Of a stretch of DNA of 64,000 nucleotides, positions 43,115 through 52,802 are shown piece by piece. Each line of letters starts with the position of its first letter. Position 1 is the stretch's first letter. The notes below the pieces were generated by a model. That model did no database searches. It saw nothing but the letters and a program-made list of their open reading frames with translations, and was not told the origin of the DNA. The position numbers were made by a program, and so were the translations under genes. Origin of the DNA: Qipengyuania flava (GTDB lineage: Bacteria > Pseudomonadota > Alphaproteobacteria > Sphingomonadales > Sphingomonadaceae); contig NZ_JAASQU010000001.1 of the NCBI RefSeq assembly GCF_011762005.1, positions 558,001-622,000 of the forward strand. The letters are read 5' to 3'.

Positions 43115-43435
43115 ATGAATGGCAACGCACCACGCCACCGCGAAGACGATGTTGGCGGTAAATTTTCCGGAGCGGTCGCAGAACGACTCTCGAGCGACAT
43201 TTGCAATCAGGTTCTCGAACTCGTGCGCAAGGGCGAAGCGAACGGCGCCCGCGTCACGCTGGCCGATCTCTCGCAACTGACCGGCCTGCCATTCCGCCTT
43301 TCCTTCGCGGTCGCGCGTGCGCTCGAATCGCAGCGCCGGCTGGTCATCCGCGACAATCCCTGCGACCCGCTTGGCGGAACGCTGAGCCTGCGCGAACGCG
43401 AAGCCAGTGATTTTCCGAAGTCCCGTGTAGCCTGA
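43115..43435 (+). CDS. Small hypothetical protein with possible winged-helix fold
   Basis: This 106-residue soluble protein is divergent from the LuxR-type gene. Its middle (about 25-85) has helices and a turn that could be a winged-helix DNA-binding fold: QVLELVRKGEANGARVTLAD, LSQLTGLPFRLSFAVARAL and RRLVIRDNPCDPLGG. The start at 43115 is supported by AGGGA nine bases upstream; a longer frame runs back through A/T-rich non-coding DNA. I do not recognise a named family. Proximity suggests it may act with, or be controlled by, the LuxR-type regulator (inference). Confidence 0.65.
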   Translation: MNGNAPRHREDDVGGKFSGAVAERLSSDICNQVLELVRKGEANGARVTLADLSQLTGLPFRLSFAVARALESQRRLVIRDNPCDPLGGTLSLREREASDFPKSRVA

Positions 43436-43552
43436 TCGGCGAATTTTCGAGGGATCGGCATTTAGCCCTTTTCATTGTTCGAGAGCCCGCTATATGGGCG
43501 CCTCCCGAGTCGGGAACGCCTCTTTCCACGAGGCCGCGGCAAGCCGCAGTGT

Positions 43553-43628
<76 letters not shown>

Positions 43629-43684
43629 CCACCTTCTCTCCTCTATAGCCAAGCCAGCTTCACCGGGTTAATTGTGCCTGCACC

Positions 43685-43729
43685 CACATCCGATGTGACG
43701 AGGCCATTGGCAGTCACATTATGATGTGA
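43685..43729. promoter_or_regulatory. Two palindromes in the ribB promoter region, candidate operators
   Basis: Palindrome 1 is CACATC-C-GATGTG (43685-43697). Palindrome 2 is TCACAT-TATG-ATGTGA (43714-43729). They share the half-site CACAT/ATGTG, and their centres are about 30 bases apart, roughly three helical turns. TATGAT within palindrome 2 (43720-43725) could be a -10 box. The ribB ATG is 13 bases further on. The fused helix-turn-helix of RibB is an obvious candidate binder. Confidence 0.5.
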
Positions 43730-43742
43730 TAGCCGTGCTGCC

Positions 43743-44987
43743 ATGGATACGATCGAAAAAGTTCGCACGCTGGTTTCGCAAGGTCTCATGACCCGCGCCG
43801 GTCTTGCCCGCGCCGCGGGTCTCCACGCCAACACCTTGCGCGACTGCAACGAGGATAGCTGGAACCCCACTTCGGACACTCTGGCCAAGCTCGAGGCCTT
43901 TCTCGAAGCCAATGACGACACACCCGTGATCGTCGGTGCCGAGGAGATCATCAACGAAGCGCGCAATGGCCGCATGTACATCCTCGTCGACGACGAAGAT
44001 CGGGAAAACGAGGGCGATCTGATCATCCCCGCGCAGATGGCGACGCCTGCCGCGATCAATTTCATGGCAACGCACGGCCGGGGCCTGATTTGTCTGTCGC
44101 TCGACCGCAAGCGGGTCGAAGCGCTCGGCCTGCAGCCCATGAGCCGCGATAATCGCGAAAGCATGCAGACCGCCTTCACGACTTCGATCGAAGCCAAGGA
44201 AGGCGTCACCACTGGTATCAGCGCCGCCGATCGGGCGCGCACCGTCACCGTCGCGATCGATTCGTCGAAGGGTCCCGACGACATCGTAACTCCAGGCCAT
44301 GTCTTCCCGCTGGCGGCGCGCGATGGCGGCGTGCTTGTCCGCGCGGGCCATACCGAGGCTGCGGTCGATATCTCGCGTCTCGCGGGGCTCAATCCTTCGG
44401 GAGTGATATGCGAGATCATGAACGAGGACGGGACCATGGCCCGCCTCGACGACCTTATCGGTTTCGCGCGCAAGCATGACATGAAGATCGGGACGATCCG
44501 CGATCTCATCGAATATCGCATGCGTCACGATCATCTGGTCGAACGCATCGCCGAGGACGCTTTCGAGTCCGACTATGGCGGCGACTGGCGACTTCTCACC
44601 TATCGCAACACCGTCGACGGCAGCGAAAGCTACGTGCTGCAGAAAGGGCACGTGGTCGAAACGCAGCCCACGCTGGCGCGCGTCCACCCGATCTCGATCT
44701 TCGATGACGTGCTCGGCAAGCCCGGTCCGCGCAAGCGCACGCTGCAACGCGCGATGCAAGCGGTCGGCGAACATGGCTCGGGCGTGATCGTGCTGATTAC
44801 CGGTCGGCCTGCGGGCAATCGCGGCTACAGCGAGAGTGATGCGCAGCGCAATGTCGGCATCGGATCGCAGATTCTCGCCGACCTCGGGATCGACGACATG
44901 ATCCTGCTCAGCAACTCACAGCCCACCGTCGTCGCGATCGAGGGCTACGGCCTCAACATCGTCGATCACATGCCCATCCCGGAGTAA
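43743..44987 (+). CDS. ribB: RibB (DHBP synthase) with N-terminal helix-turn-helix and degenerate RibA domain
   Basis: This 414-residue protein has three parts. Residues 15-54 look like a Cro/CI-type helix-turn-helix ([20 protein letters not shown]). Residues 65-262 are 3,4-dihydroxy-2-butanone-4-phosphate synthase with [10 protein letters not shown] (83-92), [11 protein letters not shown] (His111), [12 protein letters not shown] (154-165) and [11 protein letters not shown] (His203). It makes the four-carbon precursor of riboflavin from ribulose 5-phosphate. Residues 265-414 align with GTP cyclohydrolase II but lack the zinc cysteines (no CxC), so that activity is probably absent. It is followed five bases later by ribH. 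No FMN riboswitch is seen upstream; two palindromes are there instead. Confidence 0.92.
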   Translation: MDTIEKVRTLVSQGLMTRAGLARAAGLHANTLRDCNEDSWNPTSDTLAKLEAFLEANDDTPVIVGAEEIINEARNGRMYILVDDEDRENEGDLIIPAQMATPAAINFMATHGRGLICLSLDRKRVEALGLQPMSRDNRESMQTAFTTSIEAKEGVTTGISAADRARTVTVAIDSSKGPDDIVTPGHVFPLAARDGGVLVRAGHTEAAVDISRLAGLNPSGVICEIMNEDGTMARLDDLIGFARKHDMKIGTIRDLIEYRMRHDHLVERIAEDAFESDYGGDWRLLTYRNTVDGSESYVLQKGHVVETQPTLARVHPISIFDDVLGKPGPRKRTLQRAMQAVGEHGSGVIVLITGRPAGNRGYSESDAQRNVGIGSQILADLGIDDMILLSNSQPTVVAIEGYGLNIVDHMPIPE

Positions 44988-44991
44988 GTCC

Positions 44992-45414
44992 ATGGCCCGT
45001 TTTCTCATCGTCGAAGCCCGTTTCTACGATCATCTTAATGACCAGCTGATTGCCGGGGCACGCGCCGCGCTCGAAGGCGCGGGGCATGAGGTGGAGGTGC
45101 TCACCGTACCCGGTGCGCTGGAAATTCCCGGCGCGATCGCGCTCGCGTCCGAAAGCGCCCTTTACGACGGTTATGTCGCCATCGGAGTCGTCATCCGCGG
45201 CGAGACCTACCATTTCGAAATCGTCGCCGGCGAAAGCGCGCGCGGCATCATGGCGTTGACGATGGATGGCATGGCCATCGGCAATGGCATCCTTACAGTA
45301 GAAAACGAGGATCAGGCGCTGGTCCGCGCGGATCCGGCGCAGAAGAACAAGGGCGGTGAAGCGGCGCAGGCCGCGTTGGCGCTGCTGAAACTGCAGGATC
45401 GGTTCGTCCGCTAA
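44992..45414 (+). CDS. ribH: 6,7-dimethyl-8-ribityllumazine synthase
   Basis: This 140-residue enzyme condenses the RibB product with the ribitylaminopyrimidine to form lumazine. It has [15 protein letters not shown] and [21 protein letters not shown] (residues 64 on, with the catalytic His73 region), and ends with [15 protein letters not shown]. It assembles as pentamers or larger capsids in relatives. It starts 5 bases after ribB, so the two are co-transcribed. Confidence 0.95.
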   Translation: MARFLIVEARFYDHLNDQLIAGARAALEGAGHEVEVLTVPGALEIPGAIALASESALYDGYVAIGVVIRGETYHFEIVAGESARGIMALTMDGMAIGNGILTVENEDQALVRADPAQKNKGGEAAQAALALLKLQDRFVR

Positions 45415-46502
45415 CGCGCTCCGTCGAGCAACTCCTTCAGGCCGAGCGGCGCGAAACGCCCGATAATCAGCTGCTCGAACACGCCGATCCCCGCGCTACC
45501 ATCGCTGCCCGTCACGCGCACCGGGACCTGTACATGCAGGTTCTCGGGTGCGAGCGGATCGAGCTCCTCGAGGTCGATATCCTCGCGCTCTACCTTGAGC
45601 GGGCCGTGATACATGCCATGCCCCCATTCGGGGCTGGTGTAGCCGAGACCGCGCATCTGGAAGCGCCCGAGCGGTTCGAAGGTCACCTGTTCGGGAGCTC
45701 CGCGTAGCGCGAGCGACAGCGTACCGCCCGCGGGCCACCGCGTACCCGGCTCGAGCCGGGTGCGCATGCTGCCGTGACCCTCCTCGACCTCGCTCGGCAA
45801 GGCGCCCTCGCCCGCCCAGGCCGCGCGCGTGTTCCACGCCTCGCCCTGTTCGTCGTTGTTGACATGAAAGAACAGGCTTCCCGCGGGAAAGTTGATCGGC
45901 GTCCATTGCCAGAAGAACCCCGGTAATGGCGCACCCGGCATCGGTTGCGGATCGCGTGCGCCGATCGGGCGGATACCCCAGCTTCGGTCTCGCGTGCCCA
46001 GCGAACCCTCGGCGAGGTCCTGCCTGTCGCCATCCACCTCGATCCAGCCCGTATAGCGGCCGTTCTGCGTCAGCCGCGTGTAGTCCATGAAGGCGCGCGG
46101 CCCGATCCGATGGGTGAAACGCGGTTCCTCGATCGGAAAAGCCCGACCGGTGAAGGTAATATCCGCCGCCATGCCATCGAACGGTTCGAGGCGCAGCCGC
46201 AGCACATTGAGAGGCTCGACGATCTCGACCGAGAACGGTCCTACCGCCATGGCCATGCGCTCCATCCGCAATTCGGCACTGGCATGGATGCAATGCTGCA
46301 CACCCTTGCGGACCACGGTGAAATGCGCGTCGATGATGTCGAGATGCGGGTAGATCCCCAGTGCCGCGGCAAAGAAGCCGCTGCCATCGGGGGCATAACC
46401 GTTGAAGAAGTAACGGTCGTAGAAATTGCGGTCGGTGCCGGCATAGGCAACCGGCTCCGGGGCCTGGTGGATCGGGTAATCATCCCCGCGGCTCAAAACC
46501 AT
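45411..46502 (-). CDS. Conserved hypothetical protein, lipocalin/CrtC-like beta fold
   Basis: This 363-residue protein has no signal peptide. The sequence is rich in beta strands and aromatic residues, with [11 protein letters not shown] and [11 protein letters not shown] in the middle. These resemble the hydroxyneurosporene synthase (CrtC)/AttH-like fold, but no catalytic residue can be named. Its ATG overlaps the stop of the upstream kinase-like gene by one base (TGATG), so the two form one unit. The pairing of this fold with an aminoglycoside-phosphotransferase-type kinase is seen in lipid or sterol-like catabolic clusters (weak inference). Confidence 0.7.
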   Translation of the reverse strand: MVLSRGDDYPIHQAPEPVAYAGTDRNFYDRYFFNGYAPDGSGFFAAALGIYPHLDIIDAHFTVVRKGVQHCIHASAELRMERMAMAVGPFSVEIVEPLNVLRLRLEPFDGMAADITFTGRAFPIEEPRFTHRIGPRAFMDYTRLTQNGRYTGWIEVDGDRQDLAEGSLGTRDRSWGIRPIGARDPQPMPGAPLPGFFWQWTPINFPAGSLFFHVNNDEQGEAWNTRAAWAGEGALPSEVEEGHGSMRTRLEPGTRWPAGGTLSLALRGAPEQVTFEPLGRFQMRGLGYTSPEWGHGMYHGPLKVEREDIDLEELDPLAPENLHVQVPVRVTGSDGSAGIGVFEQLIIGRFAPLGLKELLDGAR

Positions 46503-47551
46503 CAGATCGCCTCCTTCAGCGCTTCGATACTTTCGCGGGCAAGCGCCAGCGAACAGGCGCCACGCGCCATCGACAGGAAATTCGCGTCACCGCGTATGGT
46601 CCGTTCGACGAACGCGGCGCTGAACACCGCCGTAGAAACGCCGTGCAGGATGCCGAGCCGATAGTCCTGCTCGATCTCGTCGCGCGACAGCGACACGCCA
46701 CGTGCGGCCATTTCTCCAAGCCACAGGGCGAGCAGATCCTCTTCATGATCGCGCCACAAGGCTTCGCCTACGCCGCAACCGAGGAAATAGCCCACATCGG
46801 TCATCGGCCGCCCGGTCGCGACGGTCTGCCAGTCGAGCACCGCGATCGGTTCGCTGCCGCCGCGAATATCGAACAGCATGTTGTCGAGCCGGAAGTCGCC
46901 GTGGACGATGCATTGCGGTTCGGCTTCGCGACCGAACCAGGAAGCACTGGCTTCCGCCAGTTGATGACACAGCGTCATATATTCCGGTTCGAGCAGTTCG
47001 GCGTAGCGTTCGTGGAAGATGGCCTGCGCCTGCGGATACATCGCGCCGAGCCGTTCACGCAGGTCGGCCGGAGGGGCTATCCACTCGGCTTCAAGCAGAT
47101 CGCGCCGCTGCCAGCTTGGTGCATGAAGCGCTGCCGCCTGCCTTATCGCAGCACGGGCGTCGGCGAGCGCGCAGCCCGAGATCTGGTCCCCCTGCCGCGC
47201 GGGCCCCATATCCTCGAACAGCAGGATGAAACTTGCGCCGCTCTCATCGACCTCGGCGAAATATACGCGCGGGACGCGGCAATCGACCAGCGGAGCTATC
47301 TGCCGGTAAAATTCGACTTCCTTGCGATACAGGCCGAAAATCGCGGCAGTCCCGCGGCTGGCTGCATCCGCCGCAGCGAATTTCCCGGCGAGCGTCGGCG
47401 GGACATCCCCACCCGTAAGATGAAAGCGGACGCTGTCGCCCACCTGCCCGGTCCCGATGGGTTCCCAGCGAAGATCGTCGACCTGCGCGCCGATCTGCGC
47501 ACCGAGCCACGCAGCGCTCACCTCATCCGGATGTGCCGGAAAATCTGCCAA
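46502..47551 (-). CDS. Phosphotransferase (APH/choline kinase fold) protein
   Basis: This 349-residue kinase-like protein has the catalytic loop IVHGDFRLDNMLF (Asp base, Asn metal ligand) and the VLDWQ magnesium-binding motif. The glycine loop is IGTGQVGDSVRFHL near the N-terminus and LFEDMG is the hinge. The substrate is unlikely to be an antibiotic; related genes phosphorylate small alcohols or act in acyl-CoA pathways. The start is a TTG at 47551 with GGGAGG a few bases upstream; a TTG five codons earlier lacks a site. It is coupled to the downstream CrtC/AttH-like gene. Confidence 0.82.
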   Translation of the reverse strand: MADFPAHPDEVSAAWLGAQIGAQVDDLRWEPIGTGQVGDSVRFHLTGGDVPPTLAGKFAAADAASRGTAAIFGLYRKEVEFYRQIAPLVDCRVPRVYFAEVDESGASFILLFEDMGPARQGDQISGCALADARAAIRQAAALHAPSWQRRDLLEAEWIAPPADLRERLGAMYPQAQAIFHERYAELLEPEYMTLCHQLAEASASWFGREAEPQCIVHGDFRLDNMLFDIRGGSEPIAVLDWQTVATGRPMTDVGYFLGCGVGEALWRDHEEDLLALWLGEMAARGVSLSRDEIEQDYRLGILHGVSTAVFSAAFVERTIRGDANFLSMARGACSLALARESIEALKEAI

Positions 47552-47629
47552 GCCCCCCTCCCACAAGAAGCATTTGCCGGAACGCTAGCGAGCGCCGAGC
47601 GTCCTGACAATCATGCAAGGGGAACACCA

Positions 47630-47875
47630 ATGAACGGTACGCTCGAATGGATTACTTCGATCGGTACGGTACTGGCCGCATCGATGATCGCTTTCGACAT
47701 GGGGCGCAGGGCGACTGCCTGGGGCTTCGTTCTCTTTTGCGCTGTATCGGCGCTGTGGATCTATATCGGCCTTACCGAAGACGCGCTCCCGCTTGCGGCG
47801 ATGAACGGCGTACTGCTGCTCATCAACGCCTGGGGCGTATACCAATACTGGTTCCACCCGAAGAACCGCAACTAG
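47630..47875 (+). CDS. Small three-helix membrane protein
   Basis: This 81-residue protein has three hydrophobic segments (about 5-20, 28-47 and 55-74) and ends QYWFHPKNRN. It resembles very small PnuC/YgjV-like inner-membrane proteins by pattern only. AAGGGG about seven bases before the ATG supports the start. It stands alone between the kinase-like gene and eno. The function is unknown. Confidence 0.65.
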   Translation: MNGTLEWITSIGTVLAASMIAFDMGRRATAWGFVLFCAVSALWIYIGLTEDALPLAAMNGVLLLINAWGVYQYWFHPKNRN

Positions 47876-47908
47876 CGGCCCTACGGGCGTATTCGCACCG
47901 GCTGCGGA

Positions 47909-49234
<1,326 letters not shown>

Positions 49235-49359
49235 CTAAAACACCCCCAGATGGGGAGTCCGTTGCGCTCTATGCGTCGGAACATTGGGGCGCAAGTTGCG
49301 TTGCAACATGGAAGGCGAATTCGCCGAACGAAAAGCTAGTGAGGGCAAGGACGACCACC

Positions 49360-49998
49360 ATGGCAGAGACACAGACCGACAACGCGCCCAAGAAGCGCAA
49401 GGCGCCGGCAAAGAAGACCGCCGCGAAGAAAACCACATCCGCCAAGACGCCGCGCAAGGGCACGGCAACTAAGGGCGCAGCGAAGGAGACCGCTTCCATG
49501 ACCGATAACGCCAAGACCGCAGACAACCGCACCGAAGCCAAGTCGCGGTTCAACGCCGCGCTCGAGGAAGCAAAGGCTGGTGCCGCGGCGCTGAAGGCCG
49601 AAGGTCGCGACCGCGCTGCCGCCTATCGCGAACAGGCCAAGGGCAAGGGCGATGATTGGGTAGGTGAAGCACGCGCTTATGGCGAAGAAGCCAAGGTCAA
49701 GGGCCGCGAGCTTGCCACGGAAGGCAAGGTGAAGGCCGGGGAAGGCCTGCGGTCGCTGAGCAAGCTCGTCAACGAGAACGCACATCAGGTCGACGAAAAG
49801 CTTGGTGCGAAATATGGCGATTACGCCCGCAGCGCCTCGCAATCGCTCGACGGGTACGCCAAGCAGCTCGACGAGAAGAGCGTCGATGATCTGGTCGAGG
49901 ACGGCCGCGAATTCGTGCGCCGGAGCCCCGGCAAGGCGATCGGTATCGCGGCAGTCGTGGGCTTCATGCTCTCGCGCCTGTTCCGCGGCTCGCGCTAA
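49360..49998 (+). CDS. DUF883/ElaB-YqjD-like membrane-anchored protein with basic N-terminus
   Basis: This 212-residue protein starts with a Lys/Ala/Thr-rich histone-H1-like segment (about 7-48, KKRKAPAKKTAAKK). A long amphipathic charged helix region (about 55-175) follows. The C-terminus DGREFVRRSPGKAIGIAAVV-GFMLSRLF is the membrane anchor of the YqjD/ElaB family, whose members bind ribosomes or act in stress in E. coli. An AAGG site supports ATG 49360; a GTG seven codons earlier is in frame. It leads a cluster of small envelope genes. Confidence 0.8.
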   Translation: MAETQTDNAPKKRKAPAKKTAAKKTTSAKTPRKGTATKGAAKETASMTDNAKTADNRTEAKSRFNAALEEAKAGAAALKAEGRDRAAAYREQAKGKGDDWVGEARAYGEEAKVKGRELATEGKVKAGEGLRSLSKLVNENAHQVDEKLGAKYGDYARSASQSLDGYAKQLDEKSVDDLVEDGREFVRRSPGKAIGIAAVVGFMLSRLFRGSR

Positions 49999-50021
49999 GC
50001 CGCGCGACACCGGGGGATTGC

Positions 50022-50459
50022 ATGCGCGACGATGAACCCGAGCGGGCCGAGGACTACACTGGTCCGCTCGATCTGCCCGACCACCACGACCCCGTCGATG
50101 AGGTAGGCGGCAGCAATTCGCCTACCCACTCGGTCATCGACGATGCGCTCGCGCTTTTCGCCGATGGCAAGACTTATGCGGAAGCCGAGCTGCGCTACCA
50201 GAAGAGCCGAGCGGGCTACGTCAGCAACCGCCTGAAGGGTGCCATCGGCTTTGCGATGGGCGCCTTCGGGGTTCTGCATCTTGCGCTGATCGCACTCACC
50301 GTCGGCGCAGTGCTTTCGCTTGTTCCCTTGGTCGGCGCGTGGGGCGCGACGGCAATCGTAACCCTCGTCCTGCTGGCCGCAGCAGGCGTTTTCGTCTGGC
50401 TGCTCAAGGGACGACTGGACGATATTCGCGAGACTTTCGACAGCGGAGACAGCGAATGA
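50022..50459 (+). CDS. Phage-holin-like membrane protein (YqjE family)
   Basis: This 145-residue protein has an acidic N-terminal 40 residues and two strong membrane helices (about 72-98 and 102-127). It belongs to the holin-like superfamily that includes YqjE. It is not phage DNA: no phage genes surround it, and YqjD-YqjE pairs are a common chromosomal unit. The stop overlaps the next start by 4 bases (ATGA). Confidence 0.8.
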   Translation: MRDDEPERAEDYTGPLDLPDHHDPVDEVGGSNSPTHSVIDDALALFADGKTYAEAELRYQKSRAGYVSNRLKGAIGFAMGAFGVLHLALIALTVGAVLSLVPLVGAWGATAIVTLVLLAAAGVFVWLLKGRLDDIRETFDSGDSE

Positions 50460-50782
50460 CCGATCGCCGTCTGCGCATGCTCGAAGACAAGCACCTGCGC
50501 GATTCCGCCCGCGCTCTGGTCGAGGCCGATGTCGAGCACATCAAGGCCGACTTTGCCAACAAGGGCATGGCGAAACGCGCGCTGTTCAGGCTACGCGAGA
50601 ACGCTGGCGAGCTTTATGACGAGGCGCTCGACGTTGCCAATAGCAACAAGGGCGCAGTCGCGGCGGTGTTCGCCGCACTGGTTGTCTGGTTCGCGCGCAA
50701 TCCCATTCTCGACATGGTCGGGCTGGGTATCGAGCAGGACGATGAACGCACCGAACCGTCGGACGAAGCCGCGGAACATTAG
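50456..50782 (+). CDS. Small membrane-associated protein of the YqjDE-like cluster
   Basis: This 108-residue protein has a charged helical N-terminus (MTDRRLRMLEDKHLRDSARA), one hydrophobic segment (about 66-84, GAVAAVFAALVVWFARN) and an acidic tail. It is translationally coupled to the holin-like gene. It occupies the place of YqjK in the enterobacterial yqjDEK arrangement, but I see no clear sequence match. The function is unknown. Confidence 0.72.
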   Translation: MTDRRLRMLEDKHLRDSARALVEADVEHIKADFANKGMAKRALFRLRENAGELYDEALDVANSNKGAVAAVFAALVVWFARNPILDMVGLGIEQDDERTEPSDEAAEH

Positions 50783-50832
50783 CCGCAGGCGGTCCGTTGG
50801 ATCGATGAACACCAATTCCGGAGGAAATATCC

Positions 50833-51363
50833 ATGGCCGAAGCCGCCGAAAACAATGTCACGCCGATCAGCGCAGACAGCAAGCTCACCGACGAACAGAA
50901 GCGCGACCAGTTGCGCGCTCGGATCGAAGAGGGCGAGAAACGCAATGAGGAACGCAGCCTGGGCGCTCAAGCCAAGGAAGTAGCCGACGGCGCGATCGAA
51001 TTCACCAAGAAGCATCCGCTCGCGGTTGTGGGCGGCGTACTTGTTGCGGGCATCGCGATTGGCGCGATGACGCGTCGCGGCCGTCGCCTCGGCCGTCGAG
51101 GCGGGGCTTTCGCCACGCTCGCCGCCGATGCGGCGCTCGCCTATGGGGCCCGCATGGTCGATGGCGTGCTCGACGGTGCGCAGTATGCGGGTGACCGCAT
51201 CGAGGATTTCGGCGACAACGCCGCCACAACCGCGCGTGGGCTACGCCGTGATGCCTCGTACAAGTTCGACGTCGCGGGTGACGCGCTGCGCGCTTCGGGC
51301 CGCAAGGCGGGGCGCAAGGGCAACCGTGCCTTTCGCGCAATGCGCACGCGCATCAAGCACTGA
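50833..51363 (+). CDS. YqjD-like membrane-associated protein, basic C-terminus
   Basis: This 176-residue protein begins with a charged N-terminal helix (about 18-50) and a FTKKHPLAVVGGVLVAGIAIG membrane segment (about 58-78). A basic RRGRRLGRR patch and a long alanine-rich helical region ending in RKAGRKGNRAFRAMRTRIKH follow. The KKHPLAVVGG start of the anchor is like the HPWxxVG segment of the ElaB/YqjD family. GGAGGAAAT lies upstream of the ATG. It is the last gene of the four-gene envelope cluster. Confidence 0.75.
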   Translation: MAEAAENNVTPISADSKLTDEQKRDQLRARIEEGEKRNEERSLGAQAKEVADGAIEFTKKHPLAVVGGVLVAGIAIGAMTRRGRRLGRRGGAFATLAADAALAYGARMVDGVLDGAQYAGDRIEDFGDNAATTARGLRRDASYKFDVAGDALRASGRKAGRKGNRAFRAMRTRIKH

Positions 51364-51468
51364 TTACATTCCCGCAGGATGCCGTAGCGGCGCGATGGGC
51401 TTGCCTGTCGCGCCGCTTTCGCTATGTGCCGCAGCGATTCCTCCCTCCCCATCGAGAAAGAAACAGTC

Positions 51469-51699
51469 ATGGAAGAAAAAGAGAGCAAGCAGACGCTCTA
51501 CCTCGTCATGGGCGGCCGCGTAACCGATCCGCGCAGCGTCACTTTTGCCGATCCCGAGAGCCTGCACGTCGCCGGCGTCTACAGCACCTATGAAACCGCA
51601 GTCGACGCATGGCGTTCGAACGCACAGCGTACGGTCGACGATGCCGAAATGAAATACGTGATCGTCCACCTACACAAGCTGCTCGACCCGAGCGCCTGA
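51469..51699 (+). CDS. DUF4170 protein
   Basis: This 76-residue soluble protein is of the DUF4170 family, short alphaproteobacterial proteins with the fixed core LYLVMGGRVTDPRSVTFADP, then AWRSNAQRTVDDAEMKY and VIVHLHKLLDP. The length fits. The function is unknown. The start ATG has only a weak AGAAAG site. Confidence 0.85.
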   Translation: MEEKESKQTLYLVMGGRVTDPRSVTFADPESLHVAGVYSTYETAVDAWRSNAQRTVDDAEMKYVIVHLHKLLDPSA

Positions 51700-51706
51700 T
51701 CGCTTC

Positions 51707-52192
51707 GTGGCCTATTCGATCAGGCCATATCGCGACACAGATGCCGAAGCCCTCGCGCGGATCCTCGAAGAGGCAATCCGCGCGATCGGCCCCCACGCCT
51801 ATTCACCGGACCAGGTCGCCGCCTGGGCCGCCCGCCATCCGGGCGCAGGGCGGTACCGCGAACGTATCCGCACGGGTGACGTGATTTTCGTCGCCGCGGA
51901 CCAAGATGACAGCCCGGTGGCTTACGTCCTCTTCGAAGCCGACGGTCATATCGATCATCTCTACGCGCATCCCGACCACACGCGGCGCGGGCTGACAGCT
52001 CAATTGCTCGCTATGATCGAAATGCATGCGCGCGATCACGGGATCACCCGCCTTTACACTGAGGCAAGCGACCTCGCCCGCCCCGCCTTCGAGCGCACCG
52101 GATATGCTGTCACGCACAGGCGCGAATTCGCCATCGCGCATGAGGACCGCGATGTTCCGATCCACAACTGGGCGATGGAGAAGCCGCTTTGA
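51707..52192 (+). CDS. GNAT family N-acetyltransferase
   Basis: This 161-residue acetyltransferase has the GNAT fold. The acetyl-CoA-binding motif A region is HIDHLYAHPDHTRRGLTAQL, and LYTEASDLARPAFERTGY is the later strand and helix. The start is a GTG seven bases after the DUF4170 stop, so it is likely co-transcribed. The acceptor substrate is unknown. Confidence 0.86.
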   Translation: MAYSIRPYRDTDAEALARILEEAIRAIGPHAYSPDQVAAWAARHPGAGRYRERIRTGDVIFVAADQDDSPVAYVLFEADGHIDHLYAHPDHTRRGLTAQLLAMIEMHARDHGITRLYTEASDLARPAFERTGYAVTHRREFAIAHEDRDVPIHNWAMEKPL

Positions 52193-52226
52193 CCCGCCCC
52201 TGCATCGCGCAGAAGCGGGTGCGTGA

Positions 52227-52694
52227 TCAGATGAATTCGATCTTGTCGATCAGGTAGAACTTATCGCCCGAGGGGACCGTCACTTCGACCTCTTCCTCGA
52301 GCTGCTTGCCGATCAGCGCACGGCCGATGGGCGAGTTGTAGCTGATCCGTCCCTTCGACGCATCAGCCTCGGTCTGGCCGACGATCTGGTACTTGATCGG
52401 CTTGTCGTCCTCGTCGAGCAGCGTCACTGTGGCGCCGAAAATCACGCGATCGCCCGACAGGGTCGACGGATCGATGATCTGCGCACGGGTGACCTTGTCC
52501 TCGATCTCGGCGATCTGCGCCTCTACCTGGCCCTGGCGTTCCTTGGCTGCATGGTATTCGGCGTTCTCCGAGAGATCGCCATGCGCACGCGCTTCCTCGA
52601 TCGCATCGACGATCAACGGGCGTTCGGCGCGCAGCGCCTTGAGATCCGCAGTCAGCTTTTCATAGCCCTCGGCCAGCATCGGCACTTTTTCCAT
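52227..52694 (-). CDS. greA: Transcription elongation factor GreA
   Basis: This 155-residue factor rescues backtracked RNA polymerase by stimulating transcript cleavage. The N-terminal coiled coil holds the tip acidic residues in [15 protein letters not shown], and the C-terminal domain has the [14 protein letters not shown] signature. ATG 52694 has GGAAGGAA upstream. It lies 108 bases downstream of the carB stop on the same strand direction, with its own probable promoter. Confidence 0.95.
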   Translation of the reverse strand: MEKVPMLAEGYEKLTADLKALRAERPLIVDAIEEARAHGDLSENAEYHAAKERQGQVEAQIAEIEDKVTRAQIIDPSTLSGDRVIFGATVTLLDEDDKPIKYQIVGQTEADASKGRISYNSPIGRALIGKQLEEEVEVTVPSGDKFYLIDKIEFI

Positions 52695-52802
52695 GGGCTC
52701 GTTCCTTCCTGTTACAGCTCCGCTCCCGGACAATTCGACCCCGGCCCGCGGCATGCGGAACCTGTCCGGTTCGAATTTCGGGAGGGATACGCGTGTTCTT
52801 CG

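Noticed and set aside
43629-43742. FMN riboswitch upstream of ribB
   Set aside because: The 114-base gap is too short and lacks the conserved FMN aptamer segments; it contains two protein-operator-like palindromes instead.
46502-47551. Aminoglycoside resistance gene
   Set aside because: The HGD kinase motif is shared by many metabolic kinases; the context and N-terminus do not fit a known resistance enzyme.
50022-50459. Holin-like gene as a sign of prophage
   Set aside because: It sits in a YqjD/YqjE-type chromosomal cluster with no phage structural, integrase or lysis genes around.
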